A stretch of DNA of 64,000 bases. Source: Pseudomonas sp. Choline-02u-1 (GTDB lineage: Bacteria > Pseudomonadota > Gammaproteobacteria > Pseudomonadales > Pseudomonadaceae). The notes beneath the pieces were generated by a model. That model made no database searches and was not told the origin of the DNA. It saw only the letters and a program-made list of their open reading frames with translations. Positions within the stretch are counted from its first letter, which is position 1; the number at the start of each line of letters is the position of its first letter. The translations under genes were made by a program, and so were the position numbers. This document shows, piece by piece, positions 1 through 8,698 of the stretch. The stretch covers positions 434,001 through 498,000 of the forward strand of contig NZ_PJBC01000065.1 in NCBI RefSeq assembly GCF_002836515.1. The letters are read 5' to 3'.

Positions 1-1
1 G

Positions 2-415
2 GAAGACAAGGAGCCGCTGTTCGACGCCGCCGACACCCTGCGCGATTCGCTGCGCGCGTTTGCCGACATGATCCCGGCGATCAAGCCGAAACACGCAATC
101 ATGCGTGAAGCGGCGCTGCGCGGTTTCTCCACCGCGACCGACCTGGCTGACTATCTGGTGCGCCGTGGTCTGCCGTTCCGCGACTGCCATGAAATCGTTG
201 GCCACGCGGTGAAATACGGCGTCGATACGGGTAAGGATCTGGCCGAGATGAGCCTGGAAGAGCTGCGTCAGTTCAGCGATCAGATCGAGCAGGACGTGTT
301 TGCCGTGCTGACCCTTGAGGGCTCGGTGAATGCCCGCGACCATATCGGCGGAACGGCACCGGCGCAGGTCAAGGCTGCTGTGGCTCGTGGTCAGGCCCTG
401 CTGGCCAGCCGCTAA
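2..415 (+). CDS. argH: argininosuccinate lyase, C-terminal part (5' end outside window)
   Basis: This is the last 137 codons of argininosuccinate lyase, the final step of arginine synthesis (argininosuccinate to arginine plus fumarate). The visible part is the all-alpha C-terminal tail, with the typical IPAIKPKHAIMREAALRG and FSTATDLADYLVRRGLPFR segments and a GLPFRDCHEIVGHAV motif. It ends in TAA at 413-415. The catalytic Ser loop and the N-terminal domain lie upstream of the window. The reading frame is open from base 2. A REP pair follows directly and probably ends the transcript. Confidence 0.95.
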   Translation, partial: EDKEPLFDAADTLRDSLRAFADMIPAIKPKHAIMREAALRGFSTATDLADYLVRRGLPFRDCHEIVGHAVKYGVDTGKDLAEMSLEELRQFSDQIEQDVFAVLTLEGSVNARDHIGGTAPAQVKAAVARGQALLASR

Positions 416-430
416 AAGCCAAAAAAGCTT

Positions 431-521
431 CGCGAGCAAGCCCGCTCCCACATTCGGATTTCTGTCGAACACAAACGGTGTGACTGACAAAAATCTCCAC
501 GTGGGAGCGGGCTTGCTCGCG
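431..521. repeat. REP pair, 'gcgagcaagcccgctcccac' type
   Basis: Two 21-bp arms in inverted orientation (431-451 and 501-521) are separated by about 50 bp and read gcgagcaagcccgctcccac on one side and its complement on the other. This is the common Pseudomonas REP doublet. It sits between the convergent argH and the glutathione S-transferase gene. The same unit recurs at 42846-42935 and, diverged, at 17697-17785. Confidence 0.85.
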
Positions 522-548
522 AATGCGGTCTTCAGAACAGCGTAATTC

Positions 549-1208
549 TTACTTCTTGGCCGCAATCATCGCCAAAAACGCCGGCATCGCCGCGTCCTTG
601 TCCGCCGCAATCTTCTGCACATGCGGATTCAGCTCAAGCCGTTCCAGCAAAGCTTTCGCCTGCGGCATCTCGGCCAGCAAATCGATGCCGAACAGCTTCT
701 GCCCGACCGCACAGGCCAACGGCACGCTGTAGAGGAAATACAAATCGGCAATGCTCAGGCGGTCACCCGCCACATAGGGGGCGAATTTGCCGTGCCGGCT
801 CAGCGCTGCAAAGCCCAGCAGCAATTCGGTCCGGGTCTTTTCCTTGATCGCCTCGGGCAACGTACCACCGAAAAACGCCTCGCCATAACAGGCACGGCCC
901 GGCAACTCGATATACAACTCGATCTCTTTGGCAATTGCCAATACCTGCGCGCGCTCAAACGGATCGCTCGGCAGGAGAGGCGTGCCCTTTTCAGACTGCT
1001 CGAGATATTCGAGGATGATCGCAGTTTCGTTGATGTAACCGGCATCAACACCCAGCACCGGAACCTTGCCGCGCGGGCTGATGGCCAGTGAATCCGGGGT
1101 TTGTGCCGGGTAGAACGTCACTTCTTCGAAGGGCAGGCCTTTTTCCAGCAGCGCCAGTTTGACCATGTTGTAGTAATTGCTGACAGCGAATCCGTAGAGC
1201 TTGAACAT
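549..1208 (-). CDS. glutathione S-transferase family protein
   Basis: A 219-aa protein with the two-domain GST layout. The N-terminal thioredoxin-like domain (about residues 1-80) has an SNYYNMVKLAL active-site helix, the cis-Pro segment RGKVPVL and the glutathione-binding INETAIILEYLE motif. The C-terminal all-helical domain carries the N-capping box LSIADLYFLY. It probably conjugates or reduces small electrophiles with glutathione in the cytoplasm; the substrate cannot be read from sequence. ATG at 1208 is chosen over GTG at 1211 because GGAGG lies 7 bp upstream of it. The gene faces argH across a REP pair. Confidence 0.9.
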   Translation of the reverse strand: MFKLYGFAVSNYYNMVKLALLEKGLPFEEVTFYPAQTPDSLAISPRGKVPVLGVDAGYINETAIILEYLEQSEKGTPLLPSDPFERAQVLAIAKEIELYIELPGRACYGEAFFGGTLPEAIKEKTRTELLLGFAALSRHGKFAPYVAGDRLSIADLYFLYSVPLACAVGQKLFGIDLLAEMPQAKALLERLELNPHVQKIAADKDAAMPAFLAMIAAKK

Positions 1209-1331
1209 CACAAAGCCTCCAGGCCGTGCGGGGTGGGCAGTGCCTGTTTATAGATCGCCGCGACGTTTCCCGCCAGCAGCATCACGCCGCTGAATGCGGG
1301 TAAACTGGCGCCTTTCCCTGAGGAGCCTGCC

Positions 1332-1622
1332 ATGAGCGAGCCGACAGATATCGTCAACGATGACGACGAAGAAGCATTCACCGAAGCGACGCTGATCGAA
1401 GCCATCGAAAACCAGATCGAAAGCGACAACCCGCCAGCGGCCAAGGCGACTTTGAACAAGCTCACGCTGGTCGGAATGGAGCGCGAGGAGATCCTTAATC
1501 TCATGGCCCATGTGCTGGCTTTCGAGATTGACGCGATGCTCGATGAAGATCGTCCCTTCGACACCGAGTGGTACGAAGCGGCGCTGCGCGCTTTGCCAGA
1601 GCTGCCACCGGAAAAGCATTAA
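1332..1622 (+). CDS. conserved hypothetical acidic protein, 96 aa
   Basis: A small protein with a very acidic first third (DIVNDDDEEAF) followed by a mostly helical segment, ELIxLMAHVLAFEIDAMLDED-like. It has no signal peptide or membrane segment, so it is presumably cytoplasmic. The start has a good AGGAGCC ribosome site. I recognise it only as a gene found at this locus in pseudomonads and cannot assign a function. A REP hairpin with a run of eight T follows the stop codon within 10 bp and likely ends the transcript. Confidence 0.75.
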   Translation: MSEPTDIVNDDDEEAFTEATLIEAIENQIESDNPPAAKATLNKLTLVGMEREEILNLMAHVLAFEIDAMLDEDRPFDTEWYEAALRALPELPPEKH

Positions 1623-1630
1623 GATCAAAA

Positions 1631-1699
1631 GATCGCAGCCTTCGGCAGCTTCTGCATAGATTCCGTGCAGGAGCTGCCGAAGGCTGCGATCTTTTTTTT
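1631..1699. repeat. REP hairpin, 'gatcgcagccttcggcagct' type, with T-run
   Basis: Two 25-bp arms in inverted orientation (1631-1655 and 1667-1691), differing at one position, are followed by eight T residues. It can fold into one long hairpin and probably acts as a terminator for the gene ending at 1622. Five further copies lie at 11025, 22446, 27124 (diverged), 36168 and 41581. Confidence 0.85.
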
Positions 1700-1819
1700 G
1701 AGGACTACACTGGAATTCGCCTCAAGACAAAATCCCCTGATCTGAGCACTGGACATGCCGCACCAGCGGGTTCACCTTAGGGGCGCTGTCGTCCAATTCC
1801 TAGAAAGTCTGGAGTCCTT

Positions 1820-2065
1820 ATGTCGCTTACCCCTGAGTTGGTTGCCGAACTGGAAGTCCTCGCACTCTTTCCCCTGGACAGTTCCCAGGAAGGTCTGAAA
1901 ATTCATCAGACCGCTGCCCCGAAACACATCGCTGCTGCCCAGCGCCTGTTTGAAAAAGACCTCACCGACCAGCCCGATGGCGGTTATCTGACCAGCCTTG
2001 GTCGCGATGCCGCGCAAAACGTGCAGACCGTACTGACGATTCTCAAAGAGCAGGAAACCGCCTGA
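1820..2065 (+). CDS. TIGR02647-type conserved protein, 81 aa
   Basis: A small soluble protein (LTPELVAELEVLALFPLDSS ... LTSLGRDAAQNVQTVLTIL) that I recognise as the TIGR02647 family, found in gammaproteobacteria and sometimes labelled DNA-binding. No experimental role is known to me. The helical C-terminal part looks like a dimerisation helix. A GGAGT ribosome site precedes the ATG. It is a single gene just upstream of the adenylate cyclase gene. Confidence 0.75.
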   Translation: MSLTPELVAELEVLALFPLDSSQEGLKIHQTAAPKHIAAAQRLFEKDLTDQPDGGYLTSLGRDAAQNVQTVLTILKEQETA

Positions 2066-2247
2066 TTCCTCATGACTTTGCCCACGGGAACCCCTGCTAC
2101 GGGATTTCCGCGGGCCCGCCTGGTCACTGTCGATAAAAATCTGCGGCGAAAAAACAAATTCAGCTTAAACGTCCTGCTACGCAGAGGCTAAACTGCGGCC
2201 ATTCCGAGACCCTCTACGTCCGAGCCTGCAAGCCGGTTTGAGCTGAC

Positions 2248-5091
2248 ATGACGCGCACCCACGAAATCCGCCCTGACCTGGACGAAGGCATCGACCGCAA
2301 GGTACTCAGTCAACTGCGCGCACGTTTTCTCAAACTCAATGAAGGCCGCCTCGGCCGTGCCCTCGAAGGCTTGTCGACGCGCCAGCAAAGCGTGCTGACG
2401 CTGTTGCCGCTGTTCTTTCACGTCAATCATCCGTTGCTGCCCGGCTATGTCTCGGGCAGTACGCCGGCCGGCTTGTCCAATTATGAGCCCGACGCCAATG
2501 CGCTCGCTGAAGCACAACGCCTGACCCGTTCGTTCTCTTACAAACCGCGCCACGGCAGCAACCCGCCGCGGCCGATCCACGGCCTGTTCCTGATGGGCAG
2601 CCTCGGCACACTGGCCCAGGCCGATCAGAGCGACATGGACGTGTGGGTTTGCCATGCGCCGGATATGGGCGAAAGCGAGCTCAGTGAGCTGAGCAAGAAG
2701 TGCCAGTTGCTGGAAACCTGGGCTGCGAGCCAGGGCGCCGAAGCGCATTTCTTCCTGATCGACCCAGCGCGTTTCGTCAGAGGCGAACGAGACTCCCAGC
2801 TCAGTTCGGAAAACTGCGGCAGCACCCAGCACTATCTGTTGCTCGATGAGTTTTACCGCACGGCGATCTGGCTTGCCGGGCGCACACCGATCTGGTGGCT
2901 GGTGCCGGTCTATGAAGAAACAGCCTACGACGCCTACACCCATACCCTACTGTCCAAACGCTTTATTCGCGCCGACGAAACCCTGGATCTCGGGCCGATG
3001 GCGACGATTCCGCCGGGAGAATTCATCGGTGCCGGATTGTGGCAGCTGTTCAAAGGCATCGAATCACCCTACAAGTCAGTGCTCAAATTGCTACTGACCG
3101 AGGTGTACGCCAGCGAACACCCGCAGGTGCAGTGCCTGAGTCTGCGCTTCAAGAAAGCCGTGTTTGCCAATCAGCTCGACCTCGATGAACTCGACCCGTA
3201 CATGGTCGTGTACCGCCGTATCGAGGAATACCTAATCGCCCGCAACGAGCCGGAACGCCTGGAGCTGGTGCGCCGGGCGCTGTATCTGAAGGTCAATCGC
3301 AAGCTCACCGGTAACAGCCGCAGCCAGGGCTGGCAGCGCGCACTGCTCGAACGTCTGGCCGGTGAATGGCAGTGGGATCAGCGGCAACTGGTGCTGCTCG
3401 ACAGTCGCAGTCAGTGGAAAGTGCGCCAGGTCAGCGCCGAGCGACGCGCGCTGGTCAACGAGCTCAACTACAGCTATCGCTTCCTGACCCAGTTCGCCCG
3501 CAGCGAACAGACCGTCAGCCTGATCAACAAGCGCGATCTCAATGTCCTCGGCCGGCGCCTGTATGCAGCTTTCGAGCGCAAGGCCGACAAGGTCGAGTTC
3601 ATCAACCCCGGCATCGCCCCGGATCTGGCCGAAGACACCCTGACCCTGGTGCAGTCACCCAACAAAAAGGAACCGGGGCAGACCCAATGGGGGCTGTACA
3701 ACGGCAACCTCACGGCATTGGAGTGGGAAAATTTTGCGCCGATCAAGCGCAGTCGCGAGCTGCTTGAACTGCTGACCTGGTGCCACCGCAACGGCGTGAT
3801 CGACAGCAGCACCCGTCTGGCACTGCATCCGGGCACCAGCGATCTGAGTGAATTTGAGTTGTTCAACCTGCTCGGCAGCCTGCAGCAGTGCATCGCCCTG
3901 CCCCTGCCCAGCGTGGCGGAAGAGCCGTTGCTGCGCGCCGCCGTGCCCAGCGAAGTGCTGATGCTGATCAACGTCGGTGTCGACCCGCTCAAGCATCACC
4001 GTGACCTGAACATCCTGATGACCACCGAGCGCACCGACTCGCTGAGCTACGCCGGCGTGCGCGAAAATCTCGTGCTGACCCTCGACCAGGTTACGCTCAA
4101 CAGCTGGAACGAAGTGCTGGTCAATCGTTTCGACGGCCCGCACGCGCTGCTCGATTGCCTGCGCGATTACCTCAACAACCTGCCGCGCGGTCTGGTGCAG
4201 CCGTCGCTGAAAGTGCGCTGTTTCTGCCATAACCGCGCGCAGTTCATTGCCCGCCGCGTCGAAGAAATCGTCGACACCGCGCAGACCCTGCTGCTCAGTG
4301 AATTGAATCATCGCTACCTGATTCAGGTGCAGCAGCACTATCACGTGCTGGAGCTGGTGCCAGGTCAGGTCAATCATGTCGCGCTCGCTACCCTACCGGC
4401 ACTGCTCGATTACCTGGGCGAAGAACAACCGCGCTACAGCCCGCTGCACCTCGACCCGATGGCACTCGAGGATCACGACCTGGCGCTGATCCTGCCGATG
4501 GGGCAGCCGGAGTGCATTCAGGTGTTCTACCGCATCAACGAACAGCAGGCCGAACTGTATGTGCTGGATGAATTCAATGCGCTGTGGCAGCAGCACCTGC
4601 CCTACCACGACGAGCAGAGTCTGCTGGTGCCGTTGCAGCGTTTTGTGCAATCGATCCAGTACCGCCGTGAAGCGCAGTTGCCGATGGACGGTGGCCCTGC
4701 GGGCAGCCCCGAGACTTTGTATTACCAGCTGTTGCCGTCCGGCCCGGGTCGCTCGCGCAGGGTCGAGATCCGTCCGGCACCGCAGACGCCAGTGAACAAA
4801 CCGTTCTACGACGTGCAGGCGATCATCGGCAAAGCCGCGCCCGGCGAAGTGCAGGTCACGTTGTATTGCAATCAGCGGGAATTCAGCGAGCTGGAGCATG
4901 GCGACCAACTGTTCAGCGTGGTCGCCCGGGAGATCGTCGAACAGCGCCGCGAGACCGAGCGCTATCGCTGCTACATCACCGACCTCGACCTCTCGGGTCT
5001 GCTCGGTGACGGGCACAGTTCAAGCAATCTGTATCTGCGCTACAAGGCGGACCTGGAGCGCTCGTTGAATGAAGCGCTCGAACAGGTTTGA
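2248..5091 (+). CDS. cyaA: class I adenylate cyclase
   Basis: A 947-aa protein that makes cyclic AMP from ATP in the cytoplasm. The class I catalytic motif is visible: Ser118, Asp129, Asp131 and Trp133 in GSLGTLAQADQSDMDVW keep the same spacing as Ser103, Asp114, Asp116 and Trp118 of the E. coli enzyme. The catalytic half covers roughly residues 1-500 and the C-terminal half is the regulatory region. Its length is about 100 residues more than the E. coli protein, as is usual in Pseudomonas. The ATG follows only a weak ribosome site (GGTTTGAG). The product would feed Vfr/Crp-type regulation. rnk follows convergently, only 9 bp after the stop. Confidence 0.95.
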   Translation: MTRTHEIRPDLDEGIDRKVLSQLRARFLKLNEGRLGRALEGLSTRQQSVLTLLPLFFHVNHPLLPGYVSGSTPAGLSNYEPDANALAEAQRLTRSFSYKPRHGSNPPRPIHGLFLMGSLGTLAQADQSDMDVWVCHAPDMGESELSELSKKCQLLETWAASQGAEAHFFLIDPARFVRGERDSQLSSENCGSTQHYLLLDEFYRTAIWLAGRTPIWWLVPVYEETAYDAYTHTLLSKRFIRADETLDLGPMATIPPGEFIGAGLWQLFKGIESPYKSVLKLLLTEVYASEHPQVQCLSLRFKKAVFANQLDLDELDPYMVVYRRIEEYLIARNEPERLELVRRALYLKVNRKLTGNSRSQGWQRALLERLAGEWQWDQRQLVLLDSRSQWKVRQVSAERRALVNELNYSYRFLTQFARSEQTVSLINKRDLNVLGRRLYAAFERKADKVEFINPGIAPDLAEDTLTLVQSPNKKEPGQTQWGLYNGNLTALEWENFAPIKRSRELLELLTWCHRNGVIDSSTRLALHPGTSDLSEFELFNLLGSLQQCIALPLPSVAEEPLLRAAVPSEVLMLINVGVDPLKHHRDLNILMTTERTDSLSYAGVRENLVLTLDQVTLNSWNEVLVNRFDGPHALLDCLRDYLNNLPRGLVQPSLKVRCFCHNRAQFIARRVEEIVDTAQTLLLSELNHRYLIQVQQHYHVLELVPGQVNHVALATLPALLDYLGEEQPRYSPLHLDPMALEDHDLALILPMGQPECIQVFYRINEQQAELYVLDEFNALWQQHLPYHDEQSLLVPLQRFVQSIQYRREAQLPMDGGPAGSPETLYYQLLPSGPGRSRRVEIRPAPQTPVNKPFYDVQAIIGKAAPGEVQVTLYCNQREFSELEHGDQLFSVVAREIVEQRRETERYRCYITDLDLSGLLGDGHSSSNLYLRYKADLERSLNEALEQV

Positions 5092-5100
5092 GGCGAGGAT

Positions 5101-5520
5101 TTACTCGGGAAAGGCGCCGCCGTTGACCGGTTGCGATTCCACTTCCAGCAAGGTCAGCTTCAGCGACTTGCCGCCCGGCGCCGGCCAGTCGATGTGCTGG
5201 CCGACCTTCAGGCCCAACAGCGCGCTGCCGACCGGGGCGAGAATGGAGATTTTGCCTTCGTCGGCGTTGGCGTCCTTGGGGTAGACCAGCGTCAGGTGGT
5301 AATCCTTGCCACTGCCTTCTTCGCGGCAATGCACGCGGGAATTCATGGTCACGACATCGGCGGGCACTTCATCGTGGCCGACCACGGTATCGGCGCGGTC
5401 CAGCTCGGTTTGCAGCGCAATCACGCCCGGCGCAGCCTGGTCTTTCTCGCTCAGGCTGTCGATCAGGCGCTCCAGACGTTGGACGTCCAGACGGGTAAGG
5501 GTGATGGAAGGTGCGGTCAT
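5101..5520 (-). CDS. rnk: nucleoside diphosphate kinase regulator
   Basis: A 139-aa GreA-like protein: an N-terminal coiled-coil arm (RLERLIDSLSEKDQAAPGVIALQTELDRAD) and a C-terminal FKBP-type domain with VYPKDANADEGKISILAPVGSALLG. Rnk binds RNA polymerase and influences nucleoside diphosphate kinase levels; in P. aeruginosa it affects alginate. The frame is open to 5634, but ATG 5520 has an AAAGGAG ribosome site 10 bp upstream, and the extra N-terminal residues would cross a terminator, so 5520 is the start. Confidence 0.9.
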   Translation of the reverse strand: MTAPSITLTRLDVQRLERLIDSLSEKDQAAPGVIALQTELDRADTVVGHDEVPADVVTMNSRVHCREEGSGKDYHLTLVYPKDANADEGKISILAPVGSALLGLKVGQHIDWPAPGGKSLKLTLLEVESQPVNGGAFPE

Positions 5521-5548
5521 GATCCAGGCAGACTCCTTTCTTCTGCAC

Positions 5549-5592
5549 AAAAAAAGCAAAACCCCGCCAAAAAAGACGGGGTTCTCACCGTG
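5549..5592 (-). terminator. rho-independent terminator of the cyaY-DUF1289 transcript
   Basis: On the minus strand the stem is ACCCCGTC/GGCGGGGT with a short T-rich loop, followed by TTTTGCTTTTTTT. It lies downstream of the DUF1289 gene and just upstream of the rnk ribosome site, so it separates the two transcription units. Confidence 0.8.
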
Positions 5593-5646
5593 CCTCGGTG
5601 GTTTGAGGCGTTCGCGGACACTATCACAGCTCAAAAAATATACAAG

Positions 5647-5871
5647 TCACGCACCATTGGACAGCTTGCGCTGTGACGCCTGGGCGACGATCACCCGCCG
5701 CCGCTGATCGTCGGCCGAACGCCATTCGCGAATGTCTTCAACATGGCGCGCGCAGCCGAGACAGACTTTCTGTTCGTCCAGTCGACATACGCCCGTGCAG
5801 GGCGAAGGCACCGCCGGGCTGACGTTGCTGTAAAGCGGCTTGGGTGGTCGCGCGGCAGCCTCGGTCACCAT
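5647..5871 (-). CDS. DUF1289 domain protein, 74 aa
   Basis: A small protein with four cysteines in the DUF1289 pattern (SPCTGVCRLDEQKVCLGCARHVEDIREW), which suggests a metal or Fe-S site. Its ATG shares one base with the cyaY stop codon (TGATG), so it is translationally coupled to cyaY. Since CyaY handles iron for Fe-S clusters, a link to iron is plausible, but that is inference from position. Its transcript ends at the hairpin at 5549-5592. Confidence 0.85.
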   Translation of the reverse strand: MVTEAAARPPKPLYSNVSPAVPSPCTGVCRLDEQKVCLGCARHVEDIREWRSADDQRRRVIVAQASQRKLSNGA

Positions 5872-6197
5872 CAGATCTCTTCGAAATCCAGCTCAAGGCC
5901 GGCCTGTTCGTGAACACAGCGCGACAGCACTTCGCCGAGCAGCTCTTCGGACTTCTCGCAGCTCCACTTGCCCGACTCTTCGTCGTAGTCGAAGTGGTAA
6001 CCGCCGGAACGCGCCGCCAGCCACAGCTGACGCAGCGGCTCCTGGCGGCTGATGATCAGCTGACTACCATTGTCGAATTTGATGGTCATCATGCCAGCCG
6101 TGATCTCGATATCGTCGGCATGATCCTCCAGCAACTCTTCCAACGCCTGCTGGGTAGCATCGACGAGATCGTGGAAACGGGCTTCGGACAAACTCAT
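5871..6197 (-). CDS. cyaY: iron donor protein CyaY (frataxin homologue)
   Basis: A 108-aa frataxin fold protein. The acidic first helix (EARFHDLVDATQQALEELLEDHADDIEI) is the usual iron-binding surface, and the beta-sheet signature NGSQLIISRQEPLRQLWLAARSGGYHFDY is clear. It binds iron and modulates IscS/IscU Fe-S assembly. A GAGG site precedes the ATG. It is divergent from lptM-lysA and forms a two-gene unit with the DUF1289 gene. Confidence 0.95.
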   Translation of the reverse strand: MSLSEARFHDLVDATQQALEELLEDHADDIEITAGMMTIKFDNGSQLIISRQEPLRQLWLAARSGGYHFDYDEESGKWSCEKSEELLGEVLSRCVHEQAGLELDFEEI

Positions 6198-6423
6198 TGC
6201 GGCAACCTCAAAAATGTCTGATCAGGCTCAAGCGCCGAAAGATACGGACGCTGCCGGCCGATTGCAAAGATTAACGACCAGGCACCTGTCGGCCCACTCA
6301 ACGCCTCCCACAGGGATGATGCACATCACAGGAGCCCCGCCGGACGGGAACCCCCTCGCATAGGCAAGCTGCCGGGTGGCCGGTATACTCCGGCGCAATT
6401 AACGCATTTTCAAGGATTTCGCC

Positions 6424-6594
6424 ATGAAGCGCCTGATCTCTTCCCTTGCTGCGCTCGTCGCGGTTGCCTGCCTGGTCTCGGCCTGTGGTCAAAAAGGCCC
6501 GCTGTACCTGCCCGATGACGACCAGGACCCGGCCGAACAAGCCCAGTCTTCGCAGAAGCAGCCATCCAAGGCTCACAAGCACGACGTTTACTAA
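6424..6594 (+). CDS. lptM: small lipoprotein LptM/LppL (YifL family), 56 aa
   Basis: A short lipoprotein. The signal peptide MKRLISSLAALVAVACLVSAC ends in the lipobox VSAC, and the mature part begins CGQKGPLYLP, the signature of the YifL/LptM family. LptM assists maturation of the outer membrane LptDE complex. It lies 9 bp upstream of lysA, the usual arrangement in Pseudomonas (lppL-lysA-dapF). AAGGATTTCGCC precedes the ATG. Confidence 0.9.
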   Translation: MKRLISSLAALVAVACLVSACGQKGPLYLPDDDQDPAEQAQSSQKQPSKAHKHDVY

Positions 6595-6603
6595 GGGATC
6601 GCC

Positions 6604-7851
6604 ATGGACGCTTTTAACTACCGTGGCGGGGAGCTGTTCGCGGAAGGTGTGGCGCTGTCCGCCATCGCCGACCGCTTCGGCACGCCCACTTACGTTTACT
6701 CACGGGCGCACATCGAAGCGCAGTATCTGGCCTACGCCGATGCGCTGGCCGGCATGCCGCATCTGGTCTGCTTTGCGGTCAAGGCCAACTCCAACCTCGG
6801 CGTACTGAATGTCCTGGCCCGTCTCGGCGCCGGTTTCGACATCGTCTCCCGTGGCGAGCTGGAACGTGTACTGGCCGCTGGTGGCAGCGCCGACAAGATC
6901 GTGTTCTCCGGCGTCGGCAAGACCCGTGACGACATGCGTCGCGCCCTCGAAGTCGGCGTGCACTGCTTCAACGTCGAATCCACCGACGAGCTCGAGCGCC
7001 TGCAAGTAGTCGCCGCCGAGCTGGGTGTTCGCGCCCCGGTTTCGCTGCGCGTGAATCCGGATGTCGATGCCGGCACCCACCCCTACATTTCCACCGGTCT
7101 CAAAGAGAACAAGTTCGGCATCGCCATTGCCGACGCCGAAGACGTGTACGTGCGCGCCGCGCATCTGCCGAACCTGGAAGTCGTCGGCGTCGACTGCCAC
7201 ATCGGTTCGCAACTGACCACGCTGCCGCCGTTCCTCGATGCCCTCGACCGTTTGCTGGATCTGGTCGACCGCCTCGGCGATTGCGGCATTCACCTGCGCC
7301 ACATCGATCTCGGTGGCGGCCTGGGTGTGCGTTATCGCGATGAAGAGCCACCGTTGGCAGCCGATTACGTCAAAGCCGTCCGCGAACGCCTCGAGGGCCG
7401 CGATCTGGCGCTGGTGTTCGAGCCGGGCCGTTTCATCGTTGCCAACGCCGGCGTGCTGCTGACCCAGGTCGAGTACCTCAAGCACACCGAGCACAAGGAT
7501 TTCGCCATCGTCGATGCGGCGATGAACGACCTGATCCGCCCGGCGCTGTATCAGGCGTGGATGGACGTCACCGCGGTGAACCCGCGCGAGACCGCCGCCC
7601 GCACTTACGACATCGTCGGCCCGATCTGCGAAACCGGCGACTTCCTCGCCAAGGACCGTGAGCTGGCGCTGGCCGAAGGCGACTTGCTGGCGGTGCATTC
7701 GGCCGGTGCCTACGGTTTCGTCATGAGTTCCAACTACAACACCCGCGGCCGTGCCGCCGAGGTGCTGGTAGACGGGGATCAGGTTTTTGAAGTGCGCCGC
7801 CGCGAAACCGTGGCCGAGCTGTTTGCCGGCGAAAGCCTGCTGCCGGAGTAA
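6604..7851 (+). CDS. lysA: diaminopimelate decarboxylase
   Basis: A 415-aa PLP enzyme of the alanine-racemase-like fold III that makes L-lysine from meso-diaminopimelate. Lys60 in CFAVKANSN binds PLP; the HIGSQ, GGGLG and EPGR motifs bind phosphate and substrate; and the active-site Cys is in the PICETGDF motif contributed by the partner subunit. It is the second gene of the lptM-lysA-dapF-DUF484-xerC-HAD operon, in which all gaps are 13 bp or less. Confidence 0.97.
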   Translation: MDAFNYRGGELFAEGVALSAIADRFGTPTYVYSRAHIEAQYLAYADALAGMPHLVCFAVKANSNLGVLNVLARLGAGFDIVSRGELERVLAAGGSADKIVFSGVGKTRDDMRRALEVGVHCFNVESTDELERLQVVAAELGVRAPVSLRVNPDVDAGTHPYISTGLKENKFGIAIADAEDVYVRAAHLPNLEVVGVDCHIGSQLTTLPPFLDALDRLLDLVDRLGDCGIHLRHIDLGGGLGVRYRDEEPPLAADYVKAVRERLEGRDLALVFEPGRFIVANAGVLLTQVEYLKHTEHKDFAIVDAAMNDLIRPALYQAWMDVTAVNPRETAARTYDIVGPICETGDFLAKDRELALAEGDLLAVHSAGAYGFVMSSNYNTRGRAAEVLVDGDQVFEVRRRETVAELFAGESLLPE

Positions 7852-7854
7852 CCC

Positions 7855-8685
7855 ATGCTGCTGCGTTTTACCAAAATGCACGGCCTGGGCAACGACTTCA
7901 TGGTCCTCGACCTGGTCAGCCAGCACGCGCACATTCAGCCCAAACACGCCAAGCAATGGGGCGATCGCCACACCGGCATCGGTTTCGACCAGTTGCTGAT
8001 CGTCGAAGCGCCGAGCAACCCGGACGTGGATTTCCGCTACCGCATCTTCAATTCCGACGGTTCGGAAGTGGAGCAATGCGGCAACGGTGCGCGCTGCTTC
8101 GCCCGCTTTGTACTCGACAAGCGTCTGACTGCAAAACGGCAGATCCGCGTCGAGACCAAGGGCGGCATCATCGAGCTGGACGTGCGTAACGACGGCCAGA
8201 TCGGCGTGAACATGGGCGCGCCGCGCCTGGTGCCAGCGGACATTCCATTCCAGGCGCCAGCCCAGGCCAGCAGCTATTCGCTGGACGTCGATGGCACCAC
8301 GGTCGAACTGGCCGCCGTGTCGATGGGCAATCCCCACGCGGTCATTCGCGTGGATGACATCAACAGTGCGCCGGTGCATGAACTGGGGCCGAAGATCGAA
8401 CACCATCCGCGCTTCCCGGCGCGGGTCAATGTCGGCTTCCTTCAGGTCATCGACCGCCACCGCGCGCAACTGCGCGTGTGGGAGCGCGGCGCCGGGGAAA
8501 CCCAGGCCTGCGGCACCGGCGCCTGTGCGGCGGCGGTAGCTGCCATCAGTCAGGGGTGGATGGATTCGCCGCTGTTGATCGACCTGCCCGGCGGGCGTCT
8601 GTCCATCGAGTGGGCCGGCCCGGGCGAACCGGTGTTGATGACCGGTCCGGCAGTGCGTGTATACGAAGGACAAGTGCGTCTTTGA
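7855..8685 (+). CDS. dapF: diaminopimelate epimerase
   Basis: A 276-aa enzyme that converts LL- to meso-diaminopimelate without a cofactor. Both catalytic cysteines are present: Cys75 in EQCGNGARC and Cys219 in QACGTGACA. The N-terminal FTKMHGLGNDF motif is typical. It starts 3 bp after lysA, so the pair supplies both meso-DAP for peptidoglycan and lysine. Confidence 0.97.
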   Translation: MLLRFTKMHGLGNDFMVLDLVSQHAHIQPKHAKQWGDRHTGIGFDQLLIVEAPSNPDVDFRYRIFNSDGSEVEQCGNGARCFARFVLDKRLTAKRQIRVETKGGIIELDVRNDGQIGVNMGAPRLVPADIPFQAPAQASSYSLDVDGTTVELAAVSMGNPHAVIRVDDINSAPVHELGPKIEHHPRFPARVNVGFLQVIDRHRAQLRVWERGAGETQACGTGACAAAVAAISQGWMDSPLLIDLPGGRLSIEWAGPGEPVLMTGPAVRVYEGQVRL

Positions 8686-8698
8686 GCGAGCAGAAATC